Below are positions 8,488-17,503 of a stretch of DNA of 58,007 bases, in pieces (positions within the stretch are counted from its first letter, which is position 1; every line of letters begins with the position of its first letter). Origin of the DNA: Rubrimonas cliftonensis. GTDB taxonomy: Bacteria; Pseudomonadota; Alphaproteobacteria; Rhodobacterales; Rhodobacteraceae. The stretch lies in contig NZ_FNQM01000018.1 in NCBI RefSeq assembly GCF_900107585.1, positions 1-58,007 on the forward strand, written 5' to 3'. Under the pieces are notes generated by a model. It made no database searches. It was not told where the DNA came from and worked only from the letters and a program-made list of their open reading frames with translations. The translations under genes were made by a program, and so were the position numbers.

Positions 8488-11400
8488 AACAGCTCCGACG
8501 GCAGCATCACCACGACCCGTCCCGGAAAGTCGGCGTCTTCCTCCAGGCCCGCGCCATGGGCGTCGAGCACGCTGCGCAGCAGCGCCCCGCCAAGCTCCCA
8601 GCCGCCAACGGGCGACGACGGCCGCATGGCGGCGTCGAGGCCCGGCGCGACGGCCGGCGTCGCCTCCACCACGATGCGGTCGCCTTGCTCCGCGTCGACG
8701 CATACCCGCAGGGTCGGCCGGCTGTCGGGCGCGCGGCCGGCGAGCGCCTTCTCCATCATCACGCGCAGCGCGAAACGCAGGCCCTCCGGTGAGCCGCGCA
8801 CGACCGGTAGCGCCTCGATCTCCACCGCCGCCCCGGCCTCCTCGATCGTCGCCGCGCAGGCGACGGCGGCGGCGCGCGCGGCGTCGGCCAGATCGACGCG
8901 GCGGAAGGTCTCGCCGGCGCCCCCGGCGCCCGTCTTGCTCCGGGCGAAAGCCATCAGATCGCGCACATGCCCCTGCAGCCGCGCCGCCAGCGCGGCCTGC
9001 TCCGCCAGCGCCGTCGCGTCCGCCCCGCCGCGCGCAGCCGTCGCGACGCCGTCCGCCAGCCAGCCGAGCGGCGCGATCAGTTCGTGACCGGCGGCCAGCG
9101 CGATCTCCTCGAGGTCGCGGCGCGCGCGCGCGAGCGCCTCGGTGCGCCGTCGCAGCGTGTCCTCCGCCTGCCGCCGCGCCGTCGCGTCGCGCCCGACCGC
9201 GGCGATGCGCGCCCCGCCGGCCATGGGCCTCAGCGCCAGCGTCAGATCGTAGGTCGAGCCGTCCCGCCGCAGGGCGAAAGTCTCGAGCCGCACTTCTCCC
9301 GTTGCGCCGTCGCGCAGCGGGGCCAGCGCCGCCTCGAACTCGGCGGCGTCGAACTCCGGCAGGAGGCTTGCGTAATGCCTGCCGCGCAGGGCGTCCTCCT
9401 CGTAGTTGAGGTTGCGCAGCGCGGCGGCGTTCGCACGATCCACGCAAAGGGTCTCGGCGTCCAGCACGACGACCTCGACCGGGCTGGAGCGAAGGATCTC
9501 CTCCGCCAGCGCGGCGTCGGCCGTCGCCTCGTCGAGCGGCTGGAAGGCGCCGACCAGCATCCCGCCCGGCGTCGGCGCGCCGACATCGCGCATCAGCGTC
9601 TCGGCGCCGTCCTCCGCGACGAAGCGGACCTCGGCGGACCACCGGCCCCCGCGCAGCCCGCGCGCCGCCAGCGCCTCGGCCCGCGCTCGCCGGCTCTGCG
9701 GCGTCATGCGCGCCTCGAACGCCTCGGTCGTCATCCGACCCCGCGGCAGCCCCAGGGCGGCCGAGAGCCTGTCGTCGGGCTCCACCCAGCCTTCGACGGG
9801 ATCCTGAGCGTAGGAGCCGGCGAAAGCCATCTCGGCCAGCGCCGCCGCACGGGCCTGGGCGTCCCGGCGCGAGGCCTCCGCGATCGCGGCTTCCTCGGCG
9901 TCGCGCAGGTAGAGATACCAGCCGATCACCGCCGCGCCCTCGCGCGTCGGCCCGCCGGCGAGCGTGACGGTGCGCCAGTCGCCGCAGGCCTTGCGCAGCC
10001 GCGCCGAGAGCTCGAACCGCTGGGACGCCGCATGGGCGTCCCGCCATGCCGCGGCCACCCGCCCCCGGTCGTCGGGATGGATCGCCGCAAGCCATCGCTC
10101 GTCCGGCGCCGAGGCGGTCTCCTGCCCAGGCTCCGCCGCCTCCACCGTGAACGCGCGCCAGCGGTCCAGCCCGCCGATCAGAGCGCCGGACGCCGAGAAA
10201 TGCAGCGAGACGGCGCCGACCCAGTCCAGCAGTTCGCGCAGTTCCGCGCCGCGCGCCCGCGCCTCGGCTTCCGCCTTCACGAGGCGGGAGACCTCGATCA
10301 GGCTGACCACCGCGCCGGTGACGAGCCGCCCGTCGCGCATCGGCGCGGCGCGGACGGTCCACACGGCGCCGTCGGCGGCCTCGCGCTCCTCCTCGACCAT
10401 GTCGCCGGCCTCCATCACGCCCTCGAGCCAGCCGCTGAGGTCGAAGCCCCGCAGCGCGTGGGTGATGTGGTCGAGCCGCCGCCCCTCGTCGCCGGGCATC
10501 AGGTTGACCACCCGCGTCGCGGTCGGCGTGAAGCGGCGCACCCGCAGATCCCGATCCACGAACACCACGCCCACGCCGGTCGCCTGCAGCAGCGACGAGA
10601 CGTCCTTTGTAAGTTGGGTGAGCTCCTCGTTCTTGCGCTCGTACTCGGCGTTGACGGTGTAGAGCTCCTCGTTGACGGAGTGCAGCTCCTCGTTGGTGGA
10701 TTGCAGCTCCTCGTTCGAGGTCATCAGCTCCTCGTTGGTGGACTGCAGCTCCTCGTTGGAGGTTTCGAGCTGTTCGAGCATCGCCTGGAGGTTCTCGCGC
10801 TCCTGCCGCAGCGCGTCCTCGAGGTAGGCGATGCGCTCCTCGACGATGCGCTCGAGCGGTGCGCCCTGCGCGGCGGGCGGCGCCTCGGGCGTCGGGCCGA
10901 AGGCGACGAACACCTTGTCGGGCTGGCCGTCGGGCCCCGCGAGGGGATGGGCCGAGACGCGGGCGCCGGCCTCGCCGTCTCCGGCGCCGAAGCTCACGGG
11001 GTGTCCCGTGCGCAGCGCGCGGTCGATGGCGGTGGCGAGCGCGGCGCGAAGCTCCGGGCGCGTCAGTTTCACCGCGTCGCGCGTGAACGGCCCCGACTGC
11101 GGCGGCGCGAGATAGCGCTGCACGTCGCCGACGACATGCAGGAGTTCGCGCTCGCGCCCGACGAGCAGCCCCGGCGGCGCGAACAGCTCAAGCAGCGGCT
11201 GCAGCGCGATGGCCCCGTGGCCGCGTCCGGGCTGGGGCCCCGCGGCGACGACGCGGCGGCTGGGCGGCGGCTCGGGCCGGCGCGAGCCCGCGATCAGCTC
11301 GCCCATCGCCGCTGCATCGCGCCGGTCGGCGCCGCGCTTGCGAAAGAGCCGCCAGCGCGGGTCGACGGCGTCGAAGCGCCCGGTGTCCTCGCCGATCGAC

Positions 11401-12758
11401 TCGCTCGGGCCAAGCAGCAGATAGCCGCTCTGCGCGAGGCTGAAGTGGAACAGCGACAGCGCCTTGTTCTGGGCCGACGCCTCCAGGTAGATCAGCGCGT
11501 TGCGGCAGCTGATGAGCTGCGTGTTGATGAAGGGCGGGTCGCGCAGCATGTTGTGCTGGGCGAACACGATCCCGCCGCGCAGGTCGGGCGAGACCTGCCA
11601 GGCGCCGTCCTCGGTCCGCGTGAAGAAGGCCTTGCGGCGCTCGGCCGAGACCGCCGCCATCTCCGCCTCGGTGTAGACGCCGGCCGCCGCGCGCTCCAGC
11701 GCGCCGGGACTGATGTCGGTCGCGAAGATCTGCACGCGCGGCTCGCGGCCGATGCGCTGGGCCGCCTCCCGCAGGATCATCGCGATCGAATACGCCTCCT
11801 GCCCGGTGCCGACCGCAGGCGTCCAGATGCGCACGGGGCGCTCCTCGGCCGCGGCGAGCAGTTCGGGCGCCACGATCTCGTCGAGCAGCGCGAAGGCCGG
11901 CGGGTCGCGGAAGAACTCGGTGACGACGATCAGCAGGTCCTCTGAGAGCGCGCGCACCTCGTCGGCGTCGCTCTCGAGGTCGGCGACGTAATCCTGCAGG
12001 GCGCTGACGCCGCGGTTCTGCATGCGCCGGGCGATGCGCCGCAAAATGGTCGTCTTCTTGTATTCGCTGAAGTCGACGTTTGAGCCGCCGAGCACCAGCT
12101 CCAGCACTCTCGCCACGCCGTCGGAGTGACCGGACACGATGGCGGGCGCGGTGTCCTCGGCGTCGAGCCGCGCCATGCGGGCGATGATCGCGCCGCCCAT
12201 CGCCTGCGGGGCGAGCACGGCGTCGACGACGCCGGCCTCCGCCACGGCGCGCGGCATGCCGTCGAAGCGCGCCGTCTCAAGCGACTGGGCGATGATGTAG
12301 CCGCCGCCCGCGCGCAGGGCGCGCGCGCCGCGGGCGCCGTCGGCCCCGGTGCCGGACAGGATCACCGCGGTCGCGCGCCGGCCATAGGCGCGCGCCAGCG
12401 CTCCGAGGAAGAGGTCGATGGGCGCCGCCGGCGCTCCGTGCCCCTCGCGATCGGTGAGAAACAGCCGGCCGGACTGCACGATCATGTCCTTGCCAGGAGG
12501 AATCACGAACACGTTGTTCGCGGTCAGCGACTGGCCGTCCTCCACGACATGCACCGACATCGCGGTTCGCCGCGCGAGCAACTCGTCCATGATGCTCTTG
12601 AAGTCGGGCGACAGGTGCGTGATCACCACGAAGGCCGCGCCGGTGTTGGCCGGCAGGTGATCGAAGAGCTGTTCAAGCGCCTCCAGCCCGCCCGCCGACG
12701 CGCCGATGGCCACGACATGCTCCACCGCTTCCATTTCGGCAGGCGGCTGGGCGTTCAT
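8484..12758 (-). CDS. CheB-CheR-PAS hybrid sensory protein with degenerate kinase tail
   Basis: A 1,424-residue multidomain signalling protein. A CheB-type methylesterase domain spans about 13-195, with Ser21 in GASAGG, His48 and Asp140 in SGTGAD. A CheR methyltransferase follows (about 215-490), with the family features [13 protein letters not shown] and SCRNALIYL. Next is a long [11 protein letters not shown] coiled coil (about 640-735), then several PAS domains. A C-terminal helix carries the H-box HELIAPL with His1225, but the ATP-binding part is degenerate: the N-box region reads VMMEKAL and no D-x-G-x-G is seen. Such fusions are associated with methyl-accepting or stress signalling. I chose ATG 12758 because AGGAGAAG lies just upstream; the longer 1,450-residue frame has no such site. 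Confidence 0.9.
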   Translation of the reverse strand: MNAQPPAEMEAVEHVVAIGASAGGLEALEQLFDHLPANTGAAFVVITHLSPDFKSIMDELLARRTAMSVHVVEDGQSLTANNVFVIPPGKDMIVQSGRLFLTDREGHGAPAAPIDLFLGALARAYGRRATAVILSGTGADGARGARALRAGGGYIIAQSLETARFDGMPRAVAEAGVVDAVLAPQAMGGAIIARMARLDAEDTAPAIVSGHSDGVARVLELVLGGSNVDFSEYKKTTILRRIARRMQNRGVSALQDYVADLESDADEVRALSEDLLIVVTEFFRDPPAFALLDEIVAPELLAAAEERPVRIWTPAVGTGQEAYSIAMILREAAQRIGREPRVQIFATDISPGALERAAAGVYTEAEMAAVSAERRKAFFTRTEDGAWQVSPDLRGGIVFAQHNMLRDPPFINTQLISCRNALIYLEASAQNKALSLFHFSLAQSGYLLLGPSESIGEDTGRFDAVDPRWRLFRKRGADRRDAAAMGELIAGSRRPEPPPSRRVVAAGPQPGRGHGAIALQPLLELFAPPGLLVGRERELLHVVGDVQRYLAPPQSGPFTRDAVKLTRPELRAALATAIDRALRTGHPVSFGAGDGEAGARVSAHPLAGPDGQPDKVFVAFGPTPEAPPAAQGAPLERIVEERIAYLEDALRQERENLQAMLEQLETSNEELQSTNEELMTSNEELQSTNEELHSVNEELYTVNAEYERKNEELTQLTKDVSSLLQATGVGVVFVDRDLRVRRFTPTATRVVNLMPGDEGRRLDHITHALRGFDLSGWLEGVMEAGDMVEEEREAADGAVWTVRAAPMRDGRLVTGAVVSLIEVSRLVKAEAEARARGAELRELLDWVGAVSLHFSASGALIGGLDRWRAFTVEAAEPGQETASAPDERWLAAIHPDDRGRVAAAWRDAHAASQRFELSARLRKACGDWRTVTLAGGPTREGAAVIGWYLYLRDAEEAAIAEASRRDAQARAAALAEMAFAGSYAQDPVEGWVEPDDRLSAALGLPRGRMTTEAFEARMTPQSRRARAEALAARGLRGGRWSAEVRFVAEDGAETLMRDVGAPTPGGMLVGAFQPLDEATADAALAEEILRSSPVEVVVLDAETLCVDRANAAALRNLNYEEDALRGRHYASLLPEFDAAEFEAALAPLRDGATGEVRLETFALRRDGSTYDLTLALRPMAGGARIAAVGRDATARRQAEDTLRRRTEALARARRDLEEIALAAGHELIAPLGWLADGVATAARGGADATALAEQAALAARLQGHVRDLMAFARSKTGAGGAGETFRRVDLADAARAAAVACAATIEEAGAAVEIEALPVVRGSPEGLRFALRVMMEKALAGRAPDSRPTLRVCVDAEQGDRIVVEATPAVAPGLDAAMRPSSPVGGWELGGALLRSVLDAHGAGLEEDADFPGRVVVMLPSELF

Positions 12759-12934
12759 CGACGATCTTCTCCTGATCGGCCCCTCGCGGCCGGCGGCGCC
12801 GTCGCGATCATGACGTTGGTTTCGATCCCGCACCATAAAAACATGTGCGCTCCGCGGTCAAAGGCTTCACAACCGGCGCGGGCGCCGTCCGGTTCGCGGC
12901 GCCCTTGGCTTGAGCGTGATAAGGAGACGCGGCG
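12759..12934. promoter_or_regulatory. Divergent promoter region cheB-cheR hybrid/pgi
   Basis: This 176-bp gap separates two divergent genes and must hold both promoters. Visible elements are the AGGAGAAG ribosome site of the hybrid signalling gene next to 12758 and AAGGAGA (12921-12927) before pgi. I could not assign -35/-10 hexamers with confidence. Confidence 0.4.
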
Positions 12935-14554
12935 ATGGGCGGACACGGTCAGGAGATGGCGGCGGCGTGGCTCGCCGTGACGGACCATGCGGACAGGCTC
13001 AGGCCGCAGCCGCTGCGGGCGCTGGTCGCCCAGCCGGGCCGGGCGCAGGCGCTGACGGCGGCGCTGGACGACCTGACGCTCGATCTCACGAAGGAGAAGC
13101 TGGACGCCGGCGCGCTGGCGGCGCTGATCTCGCTGGTGCAGGCGTCGGGCGCGCCGGCGCTGCGCGACGCCATGGCCGACGGCAAGCCGGTCAACAACAC
13201 CGAGAACCGCCCGGCGCTGCACATGGCGCTGCGCGGCTCCGTGGCCCCTGACACGCCGGGCGTCGCGGAGGTCGCCGCGGTGCGCGCGCGCTTTCTCGCC
13301 TTCGCCGAGGCCGTGCGCTCGGGCGCCTACGTCGCCGCCGACGGCGGCCGCTTCACCGACGTGATCAACATCGGCATCGGCGGCTCCGACCTCGGCCCGG
13401 TGATGGCCGTGCGCGCGCTGGCGGCGGACGCCGACGGGCCGCGCGTCCACTTCGTCTCGAACGTGGACGGCGCGCATCTGGCCGACGTCACGCGCGGGCT
13501 CGACCCCGCGCGCACCATGGTGATCGTCGCCTCCAAGACCTTCACGACGCAGGAGACCATGACCAACGCGCACTCCGCGCGGGCGTGGCTGCGCGCGGCG
13601 GCGGGGGAGGCGGGCGACGGCCACCTCGCCGCCGTCTCGACCAACCTCGACGCCTGCGCGGCGTTCGGCGTGCCGGAGGACCGCGTGTTCGGCTTCTGGG
13701 ACTGGGTGGGCGGGCGCTATTCGCTCTGGGGCGCCATCGGGCTGCCCATCGCCATGGCGGTCGGCGGCGCGCGCTTCGAGCGGCTGCTCGCCGGGGCGGC
13801 GGCCATGGACCGGCATTTCCTGGAGGCGCCGCTGGAGGCAAATCTCCCCTTCCTGCTCGGCATGGTCGGGGTCTGGCGTCGGGCGATGGGTTGGCCGACC
13901 GTGGCGCTGATCCCCTACGATCAGCGGCTGGAGCGCTTTCCCGCCTATGTGCAGCAGCTCGACATGGAGTCGCTCGGCAAGGGCGTCGCGCGGTCTGGCG
14001 CGCCGCTGGAGCGGTCGTCCGGCCCGGTGATCTGGGGCGAGCCCGGCACCAACGCGCAGCACTCCTTCTTCCAGCTTCTGCACCAGGGCACGGACGTCAT
14101 CCCGGTCGAGTTCATCCTCGCCGCCGAGCCGCGGGAGACGATGGACGACCACCACGCCAAGCTCGTCGCCAACTGCCTCGCCCAGAGCGCCGCGCTCGCC
14201 TTCGGTCGGAGCGAGGAGGAGGCGCGCGCCGAGATGGCGGCGAAGGGGATGGACCCCGCGGAGATCGCCCGCCTCGCGCCGCACCGCGCGTTCCCCGGCG
14301 ACCGGCCGTCGCTGACCATCCTGCACCGGCGGCTCGACGCCTTCGCGCTGGGCCGGCTGATCGCCCTCTACGAGCACCGCGTCTTCGTGGAGGCGGCGGT
14401 CTGGGGGATCAACCCGTTCGACCAGTGGGGCGTGGAGCTCGGCAAGGCCATGGCAAGCGACCTGCTGCCGGCGGTGAAGGGCGGCGACGCCTCGGGCTTC
14501 GACGCCGGCACGCGCTTCCTGCTGGACCGGCTCGCCGCGCTCTCGGCGGGCTGA
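12935..14554 (+). CDS. pgi: Glucose-6-phosphate isomerase
   Basis: Interconverts glucose-6-phosphate and fructose-6-phosphate in the cytoplasm. The 539 residues match bacterial Pgi. The phosphate-binding motif GIGGSDLGP is present near residue 150, together with VGGRYSLWGAIGLP, GTNAQHSFFQLLHQG (catalytic His region) and NPFDQWGVELGK near the C-terminus (catalytic Lys). The ATG at 12935 has AAGGAGA upstream at ideal spacing. It ends 8 bp before the convergent stop of the XdhC-like gene, so it stands alone transcriptionally. In an organism with gluconate and idonate pathways nearby, Pgi would link to Entner-Doudoroff flux. Confidence 0.97.
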   Translation: MGGHGQEMAAAWLAVTDHADRLRPQPLRALVAQPGRAQALTAALDDLTLDLTKEKLDAGALAALISLVQASGAPALRDAMADGKPVNNTENRPALHMALRGSVAPDTPGVAEVAAVRARFLAFAEAVRSGAYVAADGGRFTDVINIGIGGSDLGPVMAVRALAADADGPRVHFVSNVDGAHLADVTRGLDPARTMVIVASKTFTTQETMTNAHSARAWLRAAAGEAGDGHLAAVSTNLDACAAFGVPEDRVFGFWDWVGGRYSLWGAIGLPIAMAVGGARFERLLAGAAAMDRHFLEAPLEANLPFLLGMVGVWRRAMGWPTVALIPYDQRLERFPAYVQQLDMESLGKGVARSGAPLERSSGPVIWGEPGTNAQHSFFQLLHQGTDVIPVEFILAAEPRETMDDHHAKLVANCLAQSAALAFGRSEEEARAEMAAKGMDPAEIARLAPHRAFPGDRPSLTILHRRLDAFALGRLIALYEHRVFVEAAVWGINPFDQWGVELGKAMASDLLPAVKGGDASGFDAGTRFLLDRLAALSAG

Positions 14555-14562
14555 GGCGGCGT

Positions 14563-15348
14563 TCAACCCGCGGCGCCGCTGCACGCGGCGGCGAGGCGGC
14601 GGGCGGCGACCATCTCCGCGAGGATGCTGACGGCGATCTCCTCCGGCGCCAGCGCGCCGATCTGCAGGCCGACCGGGCTGCGCAGCGCGGCTAGGCGGCC
14701 CGGCTCCGCCCCCTCGGCGGCCAGCCTCGCGCTGAGCGCGGCCGCCTTGCGCCGGCTCGCGACCATGCCGAGGAAGCCGGCGCCGCTCGCCAGAGCCTCG
14801 CGCAGCGCCGGGAGGTCGCCGAGGCCCTGCGTCGCGACGACGGCGGCGTCGCGCGGCCCCAGCGCCGCGTCTCCCGCGCCCTCCGCGCCCTCCGCGCGCG
14901 TCGCCGCGTCGCGCGCCTCGGACCGCAGGCCCATGCCGGCGCCCAGCGTCAGCAGCGCCTGCGCCACCGCGCCGTCGCCCCAGACCGCCAGACGCGGCGC
15001 CGGCGCGAAGGGCTCGACCAGCAGCTCGACCGAACCGCCAGAGGGGCAGCCGGAGCGGTAGACCGCCGCGCCGTCGGCGTCGGTCAGGTCCACCACGCGG
15101 TCGGCCGGGCGCACGCGGATGACGCGCGGGGTCGCGCCCTCGGCCAGCGCCGCCGCGGCCTCGCGCGCCGCGCGCCGCACGCAGGCGCCGCCGAGATGGC
15201 CGATGATCGCGCCGTCCGCGTCGATCGCCGCCTTGTCGCCGGGGCGCGCCGAGGTCGCGTCCTCGGTGCGCAGCACGGTGACGACGGCGAAGGGGCGCCC
15301 GCCGGCGCGCAGGGCCTGGATGGCGTCGAACACTGCGTCGGGCCCCAT
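14563..15348 (-). CDS. coxF: CoxF, XdhC-family maturation factor of CO dehydrogenase
   Basis: A 261-residue XdhC-family protein. Family members bind the molybdopterin cofactor and help insert or sulfurate it in molybdenum hydroxylases; CoxF is thought to act on the Mo-Cu site of CO dehydrogenase. The N-terminal XdhC domain contains GGACVRRAAREAAA and SGCPSGGSVELLVEPF; the C-terminal half is a Rossmann-like domain (AVWGDGAVAQAL) ending with SPVGLQIGALAPEEIAVSILAEMVA. It is the last gene of coxMSLDEF, 15 bp after coxE. No coxG homologue follows, since the next gene is convergent pgi. Confidence 0.85.
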   Translation of the reverse strand: MGPDAVFDAIQALRAGGRPFAVVTVLRTEDATSARPGDKAAIDADGAIIGHLGGACVRRAAREAAAALAEGATPRVIRVRPADRVVDLTDADGAAVYRSGCPSGGSVELLVEPFAPAPRLAVWGDGAVAQALLTLGAGMGLRSEARDAATRAEGAEGAGDAALGPRDAAVVATQGLGDLPALREALASGAGFLGMVASRRKAAALSARLAAEGAEPGRLAALRSPVGLQIGALAPEEIAVSILAEMVAARRLAAACSGAAG

Positions 15349-15363
15349 GGCGCGCTTCTCCCC

Positions 15364-16548
15364 TCAGAGCCTTGCGAACTCGCCTTCCAGCGCCGCGAGC
15401 TGGTCGAGCGTCGCGGCGGGCAGGAAGGCGTCGAGATGCGGCAGCGCGGCGGCCATCGCGGCGGCGGTCGGCGCGTAGTCGCGCCAGCCCTTGAGCGGGT
15501 TGAGCCAGACGATGCGCCCCGCGCGCCGCCGCAGCCGCGCGAGCGCGGCGCCGATCTCTCCCGCCGGCGCGGCGTCGCAGCCGTCGGACAGTATGACGAC
15601 GACCGTGCGCCGGTTCACGGCCTTTGCCGCATGGCGCTCCACGAAGTCATGAAGGCACCCCGCGAGCCGGGTGCCGCCGCCGAAACCCTGCGCCATCAGG
15701 CTCAGCCGGTCTGCCGCGCGGAGGCGGTCGCGGTCGGTGAGCGCCGGCGTCGCGTCGATCAGCCGGGTGTGGAACAGCCAGGCGCGCGCCGTCTCCTGCG
15801 CACCCATGAGCCCGCGCAGGAAGGCGAGGAACACGCGGGCGTGGACCTCCATGGAGCCCGAGACGTCGAGCAGGCAGACGATGCGCATCGGCCGGTCGGG
15901 GCGGCGACGGCGGCGCAGGTCGATGGGCTCGCCGCCGCGCTGCAGGCTGGCGCGCAGGGTGCGGCGCAGGTCGAGCGCCCCGCCCCGGTTCGCGGCGCGA
16001 TGGCGGCGCGAGCGCCGGTCGCGGATGGCCTTGGCGAGCCGCCCGGCGATGCGCTCGGCCTCCGCGAGGCTCTCGGGATCGGCGTAGGCGCGCAGGTCGC
16101 GGGCGGTGTCCACGCTGCGCAGCGACGCGGCGAGGCGGCCCTCGCCGCCGGCGTCCGCGGCGCCGTCGCCGTCGTCCGCCTCCGCGGCGGCGCCCGCGGC
16201 GCAGGCGGCGCCGTCTGCCGGCGCCGCGAAGGGCTGCGGCGCGCGGGTGGGGCGCTCCTGCGAACGGCGCGGGGGCGGGGCGGGGCGCGCGCGGCCGCGA
16301 TTCAGCCAGAAGGCGTCGAACAGGTCGTCGAAGCGCGCGTGCTGCTCGGCATTCGCGACGCAGACCGCCCGCAGCGCCATCCGCGCCGCCTGCGGCGTCG
16401 GCGGCCCGGCGGCGGTCAGCGCCGCCAGCGCGACGCCGGTTTCGCCCGGCCCCAGCGCGAAGCCGTTGAGCCGCAGGTGGTCGATGAAGTCCGACAGCCG
16501 CGCCGCCGGGCCGCCGGCGCGCGCCGGAAAGCGGGTGACGCGGCTCAT
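15364..16548 (-). CDS. coxE: CoxE, VWA-domain protein of CO dehydrogenase assembly
   Basis: A 394-residue protein with an N-terminal helical region (1-90), an Ala/Pro/Asp-rich linker (about 90-145) and a C-terminal von Willebrand factor A domain. The metal-ion-dependent adhesion motif DVSGSM is at 228-233. In the cox clusters studied, CoxE works with the AAA+ protein CoxD to introduce copper and sulfur into the Mo-Cu active site of CO dehydrogenase; the same role is inferred here from position and partner. The 81 bp between coxD and coxE contains a 24-bp repeat. Confidence 0.9.
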   Translation of the reverse strand: MSRVTRFPARAGGPAARLSDFIDHLRLNGFALGPGETGVALAALTAAGPPTPQAARMALRAVCVANAEQHARFDDLFDAFWLNRGRARPAPPPRRSQERPTRAPQPFAAPADGAACAAGAAAEADDGDGAADAGGEGRLAASLRSVDTARDLRAYADPESLAEAERIAGRLAKAIRDRRSRRHRAANRGGALDLRRTLRASLQRGGEPIDLRRRRRPDRPMRIVCLLDVSGSMEVHARVFLAFLRGLMGAQETARAWLFHTRLIDATPALTDRDRLRAADRLSLMAQGFGGGTRLAGCLHDFVERHAAKAVNRRTVVVILSDGCDAAPAGEIGAALARLRRRAGRIVWLNPLKGWRDYAPTAAAMAAALPHLDAFLPAATLDQLAALEGEFARL

Positions 16549-16564
16549 GACCTGACCGGCGCGG

Positions 16565-16636
16565 GGTTCATGGCGCGCTTCGCGCTGGGGCTCACGGCGC
16601 GCTTCGCTCGGGGGCTCACGGCGCGCCGCTCACGCC
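16565..16636. repeat. 24-bp tandem repeat (3 copies) at the coxD stop codon
   Basis: Three copies with exact 24-bp spacing begin at 16565, 16589 and 16613; the core is GGCTCACGGCGCGCTTCG. The coxD stop codon (TCA on the plus strand, 16630-16632) lies in the third, least conserved copy, and on the minus strand each copy carries a GTGA or ATGA. The repeat fills most of the otherwise tight coxD-coxE junction. Confidence 0.7.
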
Positions 16637-17499
16637 GCCCGCCCGGCGAGGCGCTGGACCACCTCGGGCGTGATCGCGGCGCTGTCGGCCTCGGTCTTGA
16701 GCAGGCAGACCATCGTGGCGTGCAGGGCGGCGGGGTCGTCGGTCAGGTCGTTGACGCCGAGGCCCGCCAGCGCGGCGGCGAAATCCAGCATCTCCGCGAC
16801 GCCCGGCTTCTTCTCCAGCGCCTCGCGCCGCAGCGCCTGCACGAAGCCGACGATCTGGCCGGCGAGCTTCTCCGCGACGCCCGGCCCCCTGGCGGCGAGG
16901 ATCGCCGCCTCGGTCGCGCGGTCGGGATAGTCGATCCAGGCGTAGAGACAGCGCCGCCTCAGCGCGTCCGACAGGTCGCGCGCGCCGTTGGCGGTGAGGA
17001 TGACATGGGGCCGCGACGTCGCCGAGATGGTGCCGAGTTCCGGTATCGACACCTGGAAATCCGACAGGATCTCCAGCAGATACGCCTCGAACTCCTCGTC
17101 GGCGCGGTCGATCTCGTCGATCAGCAGCACCGGCGGCTCGGGCTGGCGGATCGCCTCCAGCAGCGGGCGCGTCAGCAGGAACTCCTGCGAGAACACGCGT
17201 GTCTCGTCGGCGTCGCCGCCAGCGCGGATCGCAAGCAGCTGCCGCTGGTAGTTCCACTCGTAGATGGCGTGCCCGGCGTCGAGCCCCTCGTAGCACTGCA
17301 GCCGGATCAGCCGCGCGCCCAGCATTCCCGCCAGCGTCTTGGCCAGTTCGGTCTTGCCGACGCCGGCGGCGCCCTCCAGCAGCAGGGGGCGGCCCAGCGT
17401 CAGCGCCAGATGCAGCGCCATGGCGAGCGCGTCGGAGGCGACATAGCCCGTCGCCGCCAGCCGCGCCCGCAGGTCGGTCCAGCCCGAAGCCCCGGCCAT
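16630..17499 (-). CDS. coxD: CoxD, MoxR-type AAA+ ATPase for CO dehydrogenase maturation
   Basis: A 289-residue MoxR-family AAA+ ATPase. Walker A is GAAGVGKT at 43-50 and Walker B is LLIDEIDRADEE at about 102-113; the sensor region ILTANGARDLSDALRRRC follows. CoxD is required for maturation of the sulfur-bridged Mo-Cu centre in the model carboxidotroph Afipia (Oligotropha) carboxidovorans. The ATG at 17499 lies 4 bp after the coxL stop, with TGAGG upstream; a longer frame that overlaps coxL by 19 codons is less likely. Confidence 0.92.
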   Translation of the reverse strand: MAGASGWTDLRARLAATGYVASDALAMALHLALTLGRPLLLEGAAGVGKTELAKTLAGMLGARLIRLQCYEGLDAGHAIYEWNYQRQLLAIRAGGDADETRVFSQEFLLTRPLLEAIRQPEPPVLLIDEIDRADEEFEAYLLEILSDFQVSIPELGTISATSRPHVILTANGARDLSDALRRRCLYAWIDYPDRATEAAILAARGPGVAEKLAGQIVGFVQALRREALEKKPGVAEMLDFAAALAGLGVNDLTDDPAALHATMVCLLKTEADSAAITPEVVQRLAGRAA

Positions 17500-17503
17500 C
17501 GCC

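Noticed and set aside
8967-11945. A 992-codon plus-strand frame opposite the CheB-CheR gene
   Set aside because: Same composition artefact; no ribosome site or recognisable domain.
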